Of a stretch of 64,000 nt of DNA, positions 10,658 to 20,560 are shown piece by piece. Under the pieces are notes generated by a model. The model was not told the DNA's origin. It worked only from the letters and a program-made list of their open reading frames with translations, and did no database searches. The DNA is from Candidatus Methanimicrococcus odontotermitis. Lineage in GTDB: Archaea; Halobacteriota; Methanosarcinia; Methanosarcinales; Methanosarcinaceae. The DNA lies in assembly GCA_031286065.1 (NCBI GenBank), contig JAITUZ010000050.1:62001-126000 (forward strand), in the 5' to 3' direction. The position numbers were made by a program, and so were the translations under genes. The stretch's first letter is position 1, and every line of letters starts with the position of its first letter.

Positions 10658-11713
10658 TTAAACGACCTTTCCGGTCGCCGTAAATCTCTGATTTTCCGCC
10701 AAGCTCGCGAACAAGAACAAATCATCTTTGCTGTAAGCGATTCGTTTACCGCCTTCTAATTTTAAGATTCCGGTTTCCCCCGCGCTGAGCATTTCTTTTT
10801 CCGTGCCGCCGACGGTAATTTTTTTCACGCGGACCGGATCGGATTGAAGACCGACAAACAGATGCAGAACATCATCTGATTTCACGCCGCCTTTTGCGAA
10901 TTTTGAAACCGCGCATTCCATTTCAAAATCGGAAGACATCAATTCGCTGTCAGAAAGCAAAAAGCCGCGTTCCAATTCACGTTCCAGCAAACCTTTAAGA
11001 CCGACGCCGACACGAGACCCTGTTCCCGTTTCTTTGACATCGATATCATGCGTTTGAATGGAACGGATATCGACTTTCTTATCTGCGGGGTACAAGCCGA
11101 TTTTATCATGTGTGCGAATCGTGCCCTGAAGAACTTTTCCGAGAATGACGATACCGATTCCGGTGACGTTAAAGAAATGATCGATAACAACACGCGGCGG
11201 CAGGCTGTCTTTTGTTTTTTGCTCTTTTTCGATTTCATCGCCGAGCGCATGAATCCTGTCTTTGAGATCGTCAATGCCTTCAAAGGCGTTGGGCGCGTCT
11301 TTATTGGTATTCAAAGAAACGATTTCCCAACTTTCAAGAACGGTCCCGACTGTAATCTTTTTCAGTTTTTCTTTGAACGCTTCAATTTCCAAAGCGTAGC
11401 TTGTATCTGATTTTGTAATCGCGATAACCCCGCGCTTAAACTGAAGAAGATCGAGCGCCACGATGCACTCGCCGACAGCGGGTGTCAGCCCGTTGGGAGT
11501 GACGCATAAAATCGCCATGTCAGACAAATTGAGCGCCGCAACAATTGATTTCATAGATTTCGGATAAGATTTCGCGTCGACATAAACGTATTTTTGTTCA
11601 TGGCGGTCATCGTTGAATAAAGTAATATCAGAGTCCGTTCCTTTTTTGCCGAGTTTGGACCCCAATGACGTCCTTCCGCTTTTTTCATCGCCGATAATTG
11701 CAATATTTGTCAT
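10658..11713 (-). CDS. EF-Tu/SelB-like (aSelBL-type) translational GTPase-related protein
   Basis: IAIIGDEKSGRTSLGSKLGKKG P-loop-like start, AITKSD, EF-Tu domain 2-like GIGIVILGKVLQGTIRTHDKIGLYP; unusually short (351 aa). Confidence 0.7.
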   Translation of the reverse strand: MTNIAIIGDEKSGRTSLGSKLGKKGTDSDITLFNDDRHEQKYVYVDAKSYPKSMKSIVAALNLSDMAILCVTPNGLTPAVGECIVALDLLQFKRGVIAITKSDTSYALEIEAFKEKLKKITVGTVLESWEIVSLNTNKDAPNAFEGIDDLKDRIHALGDEIEKEQKTKDSLPPRVVIDHFFNVTGIGIVILGKVLQGTIRTHDKIGLYPADKKVDIRSIQTHDIDVKETGTGSRVGVGLKGLLERELERGFLLSDSELMSSDFEMECAVSKFAKGGVKSDDVLHLFVGLQSDPVRVKKITVGGTEKEMLSAGETGILKLEGGKRIAYSKDDLFLFASLAENQRFTATGKVV

Positions 11714-11808
11714 ATGAATCTTCCTGAAGTAATAGTGTTCCTTAATTTAAAAGCTGTGAGCTTTTTGAATGTAACCCAATACAAAAATATGAGAGGTATA
11801 AATTAAAT

Positions 11809-12738
11809 TTACATATCTGGAGAAACATTCCAAATATATGCTTTTTCATTGTGGTTCTCAATGATTTTTATGCATGTCGTATTGGAAAAGGTGTGCATAA
11901 AAGCATGATGTATAGATAAAACACAATCTTGAAAATCCAAATCGGGTCGTTCTGTTTCAAGTGAAATAATTTTTAACCCGATAGACTCAGCCTCCACAGA
12001 ATCAATATGTTTTGCATGATTTTTTGTTATATCATGATTGTTTAAACCACTAACAATTTTTTTTGCCTATGTTGTCTTGTTGGAACAGTCTTTGAACATC
12101 CCCGTTTCAAGCCAACTTTGAACCATGTCACTTGACCACTGAATAGCCTTTTCACAATCACCAATAAAAGTAGGATGATATTTTGCAATTATCACTTGCC
12201 AAATAGGTATAGTTTCCGGAGAGGTTTTTGCATCTTTAATAGCTTTTTCAAACTCCTCGATTACTCCGTGCGTTGAAACACCATTATATTGAGGATCAAT
12301 AGGTCCAATACTAGATTGTTTGCCCATAATAATTTCTTTACATGCACAAGCCATCATTGTACCGCCTGACATTGAAAGAAGTGGAATGATTGCGCGAATA
12401 TCATCTCCGAACATCTTGCGCAAATAATTGACAATTGACTCTGTAGCTGCTGTATCTCCACCAGGTGTATGTAAAATTAAATCCAAACCCTTACTTCGGT
12501 CAAGACCACAAATTGCATTCATGAACCCGTTTTTATCATCGTCATCAATTGAAGCTGATGCAAAGCCTGGTTTTTGTAACCAACCCGAATAATATGCAAT
12601 TACATTTCTTCCGGTAGCCTCATGTAATTTTTTTAAATATTTGCGTCTAACAAAATCCAATGCATCAGGTCTTACTGTACTTTCCTTTTGGATTTCCATA
12701 AGAATATCATTCCAACTTGGCAATTGTCCACCCTTCAT
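11809..12738 (-). CDS. SDH-family Clp-fold serine proteinase with in-frame TAG at 12069-12067 (223 aa before, 85 aa after)
   Basis: DLILHTPGGDTAATESIVNYLRK, PLLSMSGGTMMACACKEIIMGKQSSIGPIDPQYNGV; after TAG the same frame reads AKKIVSGLNNHDITKNHAKHIDSVEAESIGLKIISLE...LSIHHAFMHTFSNTTCIKIIENHNEKAYI, typical C-terminus of this family. Confidence 0.82.
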
Positions 12739-12741
12739 AGC

Positions 12742-12903
12742 TTAATGAGTTTCAGTAGTGTTTGAATAAGTTATATTAACGTTTTTTAACAATGAAAATT
12801 TTTTAAATCCATGAGCAGATTCATTCGAATTTATATATGAAGGGATGGAATTTGGTGGGATTTTAAAAATTCCATATGCTTCATTTATTTCTTCTTGACC
12901 CAT
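12742..12903 (-). CDS. Small hypothetical ORF (53 aa) immediately upstream of the proteinase
   Basis: ATG to TAA: MGQEEINEAYGIFKIPPNSIPSYINSNESAHGFKKFSLLKNVNITYSNTTETH; directly abuts the proteinase start. Confidence 0.4.
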   Translation of the reverse strand: MGQEEINEAYGIFKIPPNSIPSYINSNESAHGFKKFSLLKNVNITYSNTTETH

Positions 12904-13034
12904 TAACTTCCTCCACTAAATCAATACATAAAAGAAAGCAAAAAAATTAATATTTTAAACGTTGCATCATAACAACACTTACCTCATTTAAAAAATAGCA
13001 GGTATTTAATTTAAAGGTTTTCTTAAAAAAAATA

Positions 13035-13619
13035 TCAATAATTATTTATTAAACATTTTTTCATAATAATACCGGCGCTTGACAAATCGTCTTCACTGCC
13101 GGAATTTTCCGATGCCGGAAAAAAACCGGAAATTTTGGAAACCGCCGCAAAACCTTCCTTCTGATACATTTTATAAGCGTTCTGCCAATCGCTGCTGACC
13201 ATCAAGATCGCGCTTTTCAGCTTATATTTTTTTGAAACACAATCGATCAAAGCCGTAAAAAGATGTTTGCCGATTTTACCGCCGCGGACCGACGGATCAA
13301 CGGCAAAGGACGAAATGTAAAGCTCATCACCGTCATTGCTGTGCGTCTCGTAAATGGAGTGATTTAAACTGAAATTTGAATACGGGATTGCTTCCGAATA
13401 CGGCCACAGCTCGGAAGAAACATAGCCCGCAATTATTTTGCCGCCTTTCGTTTCAATCTCGGCGATCAAAAAACCGTCCGGAAACACCGCGATTCGGTCT
13501 TCAAACACTTTTTTGGATTCGACGACTTCGGAATGAAAAGAAAGACGTTCAATTTTCATAATGCCGTCAATATCGCCGGCATTTGCTTTTCGAATCGTTG
13601 CGGGCGGTAAATTTTCCAT
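13035..13619 (-). CDS. GNAT-family N-acetyltransferase
   Basis: IRKANAGDIDGIMKIERLSF, SSFAVDPSVRGGKIGKHLFTALID, NAYKMYQKEGFAAV. Confidence 0.85.
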   Translation of the reverse strand: MENLPPATIRKANAGDIDGIMKIERLSFHSEVVESKKVFEDRIAVFPDGFLIAEIETKGGKIIAGYVSSELWPYSEAIPYSNFSLNHSIYETHSNDGDELYISSFAVDPSVRGGKIGKHLFTALIDCVSKKYKLKSAILMVSSDWQNAYKMYQKEGFAAVSKISGFFPASENSGSEDDLSSAGIIMKKCLINNY

Positions 13620-13707
13620 GACGGAAAAAGTGTTTGGAACTAAATAAACGTTAAGATGAAATTAAAAGTTAAGATAAAATAAAAAGTTAAGATAAAATAA
13701 AAAAAGC

Positions 13708-13729
13708 GGAAACAGAAAAATCTGTTTCC
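13708..13729. terminator. Hairpin just downstream of the CBS-domain gene
   Basis: GGAAACAGA-aaaat-(T)CTGTTTCC arms; next to the stop at 13739. Confidence 0.5.
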
Positions 13730-13738
13730 TTCATGTGT

Positions 13739-14524
13739 TTATTCCAGTGTCGGGATCGCCAAAAGCAAGCTGCGGCGCGTTATAATGCCGGTAAGTTTTC
13801 CATTATCGTCAACGATCGGAACGATACCGATATTTTTGTGAACGATGCAGTTGACGATTTTTTCAGCAGGCGTCGTCGGCTTGGCCGTCAGCGGATTCCG
13901 GGACATGACATCGACAACCAAAAGCGTTTTCACCTGTGCTTCTTGATGATTGTCGGGAACGCTGTCCTTAAATTCCTGGAACGCGACAGCGACATCGCGT
14001 TCGGAAATCACGCCGACAAGTTTTCCGTCTTCCATGACCGGAATTCTCCCGATATTGTTTTCAAGCATCAGGTGACGAGCGTGAACCAAACGTTCGCTGG
14101 AATTGATGGTAATGACGGTTTTGTCAAACATGACATCATTGGCCTGGCCGCCGAAATCGAAAGCGCCGATCAGCTCGTTGGGCGTAATCCACCCGAGAAC
14201 ATCTTTTTCGTTTTCCGAGACCAAAAGCACGCCGCCTTTATCTTTCAGGATTTTTGCGGCGACGGCGAATTTTGTGGCAGGCTTGACGAATGTGCAATTA
14301 TCCGTAACAGCCGTCACGACAGGAAGAGAGGAAGCAGGCTTCGTTCTTTTTTTCGTCCCAAGTTCCTTAGCAAGACTGCGCATGGTCAAAATGCCCGTTA
14401 CTTCCCCGTTGTGCATAACAAGGAGACGACGCGTATTTTTCTTTTCCATAATACTCAGCGCGTTTGAAATCTTTGCCGATTTATCAATTGTCGGGGGAGC
14501 GACCATGATATCTTTAACCTGCAT
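13739..14524 (-). CDS. Protein with multiple CBS domains
   Basis: VKDIMVAPPTIDKSAKISNALSIMEKKNTRRLLVMHNGEVTGILT; RIPVMEDGKLVGVISERDV; DVMSRNPLTAKPTTPAEKIV. Confidence 0.9.
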   Translation of the reverse strand: MQVKDIMVAPPTIDKSAKISNALSIMEKKNTRRLLVMHNGEVTGILTMRSLAKELGTKKRTKPASSLPVVTAVTDNCTFVKPATKFAVAAKILKDKGGVLLVSENEKDVLGWITPNELIGAFDFGGQANDVMFDKTVITINSSERLVHARHLMLENNIGRIPVMEDGKLVGVISERDVAVAFQEFKDSVPDNHQEAQVKTLLVVDVMSRNPLTAKPTTPAEKIVNCIVHKNIGIVPIVDDNGKLTGIITRRSLLLAIPTLE

Positions 14525-14655
14525 AATATTTTCACCTTCTGTGATTGACTAATTTTAGGTTAATTATTTCATTTTCTAACGGGATATGAAATGAGCGGAA
14601 AAGATTCAAGATCCGTACGCGCTCAAGCCATAAATAGAATGGAATTGCATTTTTT

Positions 14656-14677
14656 CCGCGGATTTAAGTTTCCGCGG
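14656..14677. repeat. Inverted repeat between the two CBS-domain genes
   Basis: CCGCGGA-tttaagtt-TCCGCGG. Confidence 0.55.
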
Positions 14678-14718
14678 CGGCTGTCTTTTGAAACGTTTGC
14701 AAACAACTCTTTTGACGT

Positions 14719-15555
14719 TTACTTTAACTCGTAATTTTCGGCGAGCCATTTCAAAATATCATCTTTTGAAATCATGCCGGAAACTTTTCCGTTTCTGGTG
14801 ACCGGAAGAGAGACGACATTATTTTCAATAATTTTTTTAGCCGCGCCCGCGACAGATTCGCTGACATCGGCAACAACGATATTTGTCATAATGTCTTCCG
14901 CAATAAACGGAATATCCAACGCGTATCTGGCGGCTTTGGAAGAAGATTTCTTAGAGCCGCGAATACTTCTTTTGCCGTCAGATCCGATTAATTCGTTTGC
15001 GGAAAGGTCTTTAACGGAAACGATGCCGACCGCTTTTTCGTGATTGTCCATGACAATGACTTTTTGGACATCGCTTTTTTCCATTTCATCAATAACGTGG
15101 TTGATCGTATGGTTTGTGTTGACAACAACGGCTTTTCCGGTCATGGCGTCTCCGACGCGCCCGACTGTTGCGACTTCCGCCGCGAATCGAATCAAGTCTG
15201 TTTTTGAAACGATTCCGAGAACTTCTTTCTCAAAGATCGGAATATGATCAATATTTTTTTCAACCATAAGCTTAGCCGCTTCCGCGGCGGAGGCGTTGGG
15301 CGAGAGTGTCACAACGTTTGCTGTCATGACGGATTTGATTGGGATTTGATCAATCGGCCTTCGTTTCCAAGCCGCTTCTTCTTCAAAAAGCTTCATATTT
15401 AAGTCGGACTTGGTGAAAATACCCAAAATTAACGGGGCGTCCACCACTAAAATAGAACCGACTTTGTGTCTCATCATAAGATTTCGCGCATGTGCAACCG
15501 TTTCATCGGGCTCAACAACATAGACCGGCGAATTCATGATATTTTTCATTTTCAT
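14719..15555 (-). CDS. Protein with multiple CBS domains
   Basis: MKNIMNSPVYVVEPDETVAHARNLMMRHKVGSILVVD; IKSVMTANVVTLSPNASAAEAAKLMVEKNIDHIPIFEKEVLGIVSKTDL. Confidence 0.9.
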   Translation of the reverse strand: MKMKNIMNSPVYVVEPDETVAHARNLMMRHKVGSILVVDAPLILGIFTKSDLNMKLFEEEAAWKRRPIDQIPIKSVMTANVVTLSPNASAAEAAKLMVEKNIDHIPIFEKEVLGIVSKTDLIRFAAEVATVGRVGDAMTGKAVVVNTNHTINHVIDEMEKSDVQKVIVMDNHEKAVGIVSVKDLSANELIGSDGKRSIRGSKKSSSKAARYALDIPFIAEDIMTNIVVADVSESVAGAAKKIIENNVVSLPVTRNGKVSGMISKDDILKWLAENYELK

Positions 15556-15763
15556 AGAATGTTCTCCTATGTGATTTCAACATTAAATTTCCGGAAAAAC
15601 GAACATTTTCGATTTTTTGGTTTAATAGTGTTTGGTTTTGTTTATTCATTTCACTCTGATGCCGTGATTTCTGATTTGCGGCGGTACAGAAAAAACAGCG
15701 AATCAGACTTTTTTTCAGCGGACGCGGCAAAAACGCGCTTCGTTTGAATAGGACAGAAATGAT

Positions 15764-15931
15764 TTAACTCCGGTTCTGATTTTTCAGACATTTCCGTAAA
15801 TCACTTCCGCAAATGCGTTTTAAGGCGTAAAGCTGCCGTAAGTCATAGGCCGCTTTGCGTTTAAACACAAGTTTGCCGGAATCAGAAATGTCATCGAACA
15901 AAAATGCTTTTGTATTGGGTTTTTGTGTCAT
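15764..15931 (-). CDS. Small basic hypothetical protein
   Basis: MTQKPNTKAFLFDDISDSGKLVFKRKAAYDLRQLYALKRICGSDLRKCLKNQNRS; composition more protein-like than the upstream part of the listed ORF. Confidence 0.35.
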   Translation of the reverse strand: MTQKPNTKAFLFDDISDSGKLVFKRKAAYDLRQLYALKRICGSDLRKCLKNQNRS

Positions 15932-16126
15932 TTGTTTTCCCCAAAATTTAATTTCCGGATGTTTTAAAGAGGGTCGTCCTCTGTTAAATAGTTTTTCAAA
16001 TATAATAAATATTATAATCAAAGTATTATAGCGTAGAATAATATAATATGATGCGTAGACATAAAACACCAAAAAACTTAAGAAACGCTTGACCCTCCTC
16101 TGCTTCCGATGGAATGATTTAAAAAA

Positions 16127-16183
16127 GAAAGGAAAAGAGAAAGAAGAGAGAAGGAAAAAAGAAAGAAAAAAAGAAGAAAGGGG
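16127..16183 (+). repeat. Polypurine low-complexity tract
   Basis: aaagaaaggaaaagagaaagaagagagaaggaaaaaagaaagaaaaaaagaagaaagggg. Confidence 0.8.
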
Positions 16184-16291
16184 ATTTATATATTGATTTA
16201 TAAATCCGATTTTCGAAATATTTCAAAATTTTTGAATCGTTTCAAAATGTTAAAACTGTTTAAATATTCAAGTAATACTCAAATCGAATGA

Positions 16292-17749
16292 TTACATGAT
16301 CACGATTCTGGTTCTGTTGCCGGCGCTCAGCTCAATTTCTTCGTTCATGCCGAATTTGGAAAAAGCGTCACTGATGCGGACAGTCATACCGATTTGAATG
16401 CTGTTGACAAGTTCGGCGTGTTCACCCCAAAGTGAAACTCGAACGCGGCAGCCGGCGTCATCTTCCACTTCGATATTGGAAACCGTGTTTTGTGTGCCGT
16501 CATCTCTTTCAAATTCACGGAAATCGCCGATTTCAACCACACGGCCCTGAACAGAATACGATTTGCCGGGAAGGATGTCGTTGATATTGTCAAGTTTTTC
16601 CATATACCGAATCTCTTTGTCACTTGCCGCGACATTTCCGCGGGAGCCGACATTGAGTTCAATGGACTGGCTGAAATCATTCATTCTGGAATAAGCATTG
16701 AGAATGCTGACAGATTCGCCAAAATCAAATTCATCTAAATAAACGGTTTTATCATCCCAAAGACTGACACGGATTTTGCCGGTATCATCGCCGATCATAA
16801 GCGTTCCTATCGTTCCTTCGCTGCCGTCTTTTCTGCTGAAGGTGCGGACATCGGAAATATCTAAAATAACGCCTGAGAGGTTCACACCGTTCATACCGTC
16901 AGCGATTTCGGAGATTTTCAAAAATTTCTGTTCATATTCAACTTCAGAATCAGCGATTTCAACACTGCCGAAGCTGCCGAGTGAAATTTCCACTTTTTGG
17001 GAAAAATTGTTGACTTTGGCATAAGCATTTTGGATCACAACGGAGCCGCCGAGATCTAATTCATTGACAAGAGCCGCTTTGTCATCCCACATGCTGACGC
17101 GGATCGTTCCGGTTGAGTCACCGATTGTCATATTAGCGACACGCCCTTCACCGCCGTCCTTGCGTGTAAACGTTTTGATCTGACCGAGATCCAAAATTTT
17201 TCCGAGAACGACAATATCATTCATACCATCCTTGATTTCACTGATTTTGCGGGTCGGGATGTTATAGTCGATCTCTTCGTCGGAAAGCGCGAAAACGCCG
17301 TTGTTGCCGACATGGACTTCCGGACCGTTTAAGCCGTGCTTGGTGTAGCCTGAAACATTGACACTGCATCCAATCTTAATTTCACCGCTTTCGATCGTGT
17401 CCACTTTGGAATCCCAAATCGAAATCCGGATCTTTCCGGTCAAGTCGCCGGCCATAACAGTCGCGACGCGCCCGACCGTTCCGTCAGCGCGGTTGAACTC
17501 ACGCGGGTCATAAACCGTCAAAACTTTCGCCGCAAAAGAAATGTTGCCGCTGTTTTCATCTATTGAATCAATCGTCACGACTTCTCTTTCTGTTGCGGAA
17601 ACGCCGAGATCGCTTAAAACGAGCCGCGCGCACATTTCATCGTCGCAGAGGCCGCCCAGTGCTTCTTTTCTTTCGCCGACTTTTGCGACAAAATCATCGT
17701 AACTGATCAAATTTTTAACTTTTTCGTAGATTTCTTGTAATTCTGCCAT
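16292..17749 (-). CDS. Replication protein A-like single-stranded DNA-binding protein with four OB folds
   Basis: Four repeated blocks: FNRADGTVGRVATVMAGDLTGKIRISIWDSK / FTRKDGGEGRVANMTIGDSTGTIRVSMWDDK / FSRKDGSEGTIGTLMIGDDTGKIRVSLWDDK / FERDDGTQNTVSNIEVEDDAGCRVRVSLWGE; start MAELQEIYEKVK at 17749. Confidence 0.92.
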   Translation of the reverse strand: MAELQEIYEKVKNLISYDDFVAKVGERKEALGGLCDDEMCARLVLSDLGVSATEREVVTIDSIDENSGNISFAAKVLTVYDPREFNRADGTVGRVATVMAGDLTGKIRISIWDSKVDTIESGEIKIGCSVNVSGYTKHGLNGPEVHVGNNGVFALSDEEIDYNIPTRKISEIKDGMNDIVVLGKILDLGQIKTFTRKDGGEGRVANMTIGDSTGTIRVSMWDDKAALVNELDLGGSVVIQNAYAKVNNFSQKVEISLGSFGSVEIADSEVEYEQKFLKISEIADGMNGVNLSGVILDISDVRTFSRKDGSEGTIGTLMIGDDTGKIRVSLWDDKTVYLDEFDFGESVSILNAYSRMNDFSQSIELNVGSRGNVAASDKEIRYMEKLDNINDILPGKSYSVQGRVVEIGDFREFERDDGTQNTVSNIEVEDDAGCRVRVSLWGEHAELVNSIQIGMTVRISDAFSKFGMNEEIELSAGNRTRIVIM

Positions 17750-18029
17750 TTTTTTACCTGATTTCTTTTGATTATTCTGACCTGATCGGCAAAACGCTGA
17801 CAAATTCAACAGTTTGATAAACCTGAGTGTCTGAAAAATGATTGAGTTTCGGGTACACGGACAAAGAATGATTTAAAAAACAATTGAGATGAGGGAATTG
17901 CTGCGGTTTTAAGATTTGTTGCTTTAATAATTCAACTCTCCTATTTTTACCTTCCGTCTTTTCACAAAATCCGCTTATTTCAGACGTGTGCAATTATATT
18001 TATATTAATAACGCTGTTTATTTTTCATT

Positions 18030-18653
18030 ATGATTCGAAGGTGCGAAGAGCATGGATGCTTTCGGGGCGAAACTTGTCCGGACTGCGGCCAAGAAGGACA
18101 ATTCATTTTAGACGAGGAGTATGAAGACCGATTAGGCCGCTTCATCGCCGGGGCTCTAAGACATTTCCCCGCGAAGCTCGGGCTTTCTATGTATGAAGAC
18201 GGCTGGGTCAGCATCAACGCTTTGACGGCGGTCGCCGCACGCAAATACAAATGGCCTAAGAAGTATCACGTTTACGCGCTTGTCGAATCTGATGAGAAAG
18301 GAAGATATGAAATCTCAGGCGGCAAAATCCGCGCCGTTTACGGTCATTCCATTGATGTCAATCTGGATTATCCGCTTTATAAAAACGAATTCGCTTATTA
18401 CGGCGTGACGCCCGAAGAGGTTGACATGATTTTAGATGAAGGCATCTTGCCCGCCAAACAAAGATATGTGCATTTGAGCACGACGCTTGAAAAGGCGATT
18501 GAAGTCGCAATGATCCACTCGGAAAATCCGTCCATTTTCAAAATCGATGCCGTTGCCATGGTTAATGCCGGCCTGAATCTCATGATCGCCAACGAAGATA
18601 TTTTGCTGGCGGATGAAATCCCGGCGGAATATATTTTGGAAATTTACGAATAA
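18030..18653 (+). CDS. kptA: RNA 2'-phosphotransferase Tpt1/KptA family
   Basis: CEEHGCFRGETCPDCGQEGQFILDEEYEDRLGRFIAGALRHFPAKLGLSMYEDGWVSI; RAVYGHSIDV; YVHLSTTLEKAIEV. Confidence 0.92.
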   Translation: MIRRCEEHGCFRGETCPDCGQEGQFILDEEYEDRLGRFIAGALRHFPAKLGLSMYEDGWVSINALTAVAARKYKWPKKYHVYALVESDEKGRYEISGGKIRAVYGHSIDVNLDYPLYKNEFAYYGVTPEEVDMILDEGILPAKQRYVHLSTTLEKAIEVAMIHSENPSIFKIDAVAMVNAGLNLMIANEDILLADEIPAEYILEIYE

Positions 18654-18774
18654 TTTCATTTGTTTTTTTTCAGCTCAGTTCATTTTCTTTAAGGGGTCAT
18701 GCTGAAAACAAAGGATTTTTTTTTCCGCATATTTATTTTTCAAGTGCATGATCGTGATTTGAATATCATATGAA

Positions 18775-19026
18775 TTAATTATTATCATAACGCTTTTTGT
18801 ATTCAATGTAATATGTAGAAATAGAAAGAATTATAACGAAAATCAAAAAAAAAGACGGAACCCATACTAAGAAATTTGTTATTAAAGAAATCAGAAGATT
18901 ATTTTCACTTAATAAATTCAGAATGAATAAAATAAAAAGAGATAAAACAAACAAAGAAATACCGGTTTTTTGAAGTTTGTTTAATTTTTCCAATTTATCT
19001 GAAATATTTTCAGTTTGCATATTCAT
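18775..19026 (-). CDS. Small two-TM membrane protein
   Basis: GISLFVLSLFILFILNLL and LLISLITNFLVWVPSFFLIFVIILSI hydrophobic segments. Confidence 0.5.
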   Translation of the reverse strand: MNMQTENISDKLEKLNKLQKTGISLFVLSLFILFILNLLSENNLLISLITNFLVWVPSFFLIFVIILSISTYYIEYKKRYDNN

Positions 19027-19043
19027 CTCTTTTCTCGATTATT

Positions 19044-19868
19044 TTAAAAATCAATCGTTATTTTTGTATACGATACGGATTCATCAGCACCATCACCATC
19101 CCATGGTCCAAAATCGGAGCCTGCTTCTCCAATAGAGTATGCAGAGCCAGATCCAGAAACTTCTAAATATGCCATATAATTATGTCCACCCTGCAGATTC
19201 ATAGGTATACCTCGATTAAATGATTGATTAACAACTTTACCATCAATTAAACTTGTAGAAACACTATAAATATTTGTTTTATACGATGTTCCAGTTGTCA
19301 AATCTTTTACAACAAAATTAATGTTGGTAGATGCTGATCCCCCAGCGAATGCTTGAGTCATTCCTTTGATCTTTCCTTCCATATATACATTTGCAGATTG
19401 TGTTCCACTACCACTGACATTAAATGTTTGTCCAACATATGCCCAAGCGTTCACAGTCCCCAAACCAATAGGACCAGTTAATGCAGTTTCTCTCGCTTTT
19501 TTTGAACTGGTTGCATAATCTGACCCATAGAAGGCAGGTGTAAATCCATATGAACTTTTCCCGTAATCTCCAATATCAGCTGTTGTAATAGATTTATCAG
19601 TACCTAAATATACAATTTGAGCCGCTCTTGAATTTGGAGGTGTAATTGAACTAATTGACATGTCAATTTCTTTTCTCATCTCTTCTTGGGATGCTACTAA
19701 CATAGCTTCAGCAATTTCAGTTGCTTTTTCATCAGATATTTTTGTTTGTTTTATATCTTCTATGTTAAAATCAAGAGGCAATTCTGAAATATTATAACAT
19801 TTCTCTTTTTGTATATTTTCTGTTGCATAAACGATATTTAACGAACATAAGAACACCAAAAGGAGCAA
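19044..19868 (-). CDS. Putative secreted protein; true N-terminus uncertain, abuts IS remnant
   Basis: Signal-like LLLLVFLCSLNIVYATEN; Ser/Gly/Thr-rich beta-type sequence; predicted start is TTG; hydrophobic frame continues upstream (GLLSLSFAV) without ATG. Confidence 0.6.
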   Translation of the reverse strand: MLLLVFLCSLNIVYATENIQKEKCYNISELPLDFNIEDIKQTKISDEKATEIAEAMLVASQEEMRKEIDMSISSITPPNSRAAQIVYLGTDKSITTADIGDYGKSSYGFTPAFYGSDYATSSKKARETALTGPIGLGTVNAWAYVGQTFNVSGSGTQSANVYMEGKIKGMTQAFAGGSASTNINFVVKDLTTGTSYKTNIYSVSTSLIDGKVVNQSFNRGIPMNLQGGHNYMAYLEVSGSGSAYSIGEAGSDFGPWDGDGADESVSYTKITIDF

Positions 19869-19889
19869 TACAGCAAAAGAAAGACTGAG

Positions 19890-20560
19890 TAATCCCCTTG
19901 TTCGTGACTATGTCTCTGAAAAAATAATGGTTGGATGGTTGCCTGAACAAATTGCAGGCAGCAATCGGGATTGATAAAACCGGATTGAAAACCAACTACA
20001 AAAGCATTTATCAGTATATTTACAAAGATAAGAAAGATTTAATCCGGTTCCTTCCGAGGCGGCATAGGGTACGGAAAAAGAGAGGACTGAAAACTCAAAA
20101 CCGTGTAGGGAAAATACTTGACCGGACATCTATTGAAAACAGACCTGAAATAGTGAATGAAAGGAGCAGATTCGGAGACTGGGAAATAGATACGATGGGA
20201 TCAAGAAAAGCAAAACAGTGTGTTCAGGTCATTGTTGAAAAGAAGAGCCGGTTTGTGATTATCAGTTTATTGCAGGATAAATCAACGAAAGAAATGATGG
20301 ATAAAGCGGTTGAGAGTTTGAAAATGTTTCCGAAGGATATGAGAAAAACGATAACGTTTGACAACGGAACTGAAAATACGGGACATATGAAATTGAGAAG
20401 TTAGAAATGGAAACATATTTCTGTCTCCTGTATCATAGTTGGCAAAAAGGAACGGTTGAAAATTCAATCGGATTGGTAAGGCACCAATATCCGAAAAGTA
20501 CAAATTAATCTAATGTGAATGATGAAGAATTGAAAGAATTACCACAAACCTTATTAAATC
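19890..20560 (+). pseudogene. Degenerate IS30-family transposase
   Basis: RDYVSEKIMVGWLPEQIAG / KTNYKSIYQYIYKDKKD / RSRFGDWEIDTMGSRK / TFDNGTEN / YHSWQKGTVENSIGLVRHQYPKSTN spread over different frames with internal stops. Confidence 0.85.

Noticed and set aside
20404-20420. TAG at the end of the IS30-like ORF as another Pyl codon
   Set aside because: Homology continues in a different frame (KLEMETYFCLLYHSWQKGTVENS), not through the TAG, and other frameshifts are present; it is a pseudogene.
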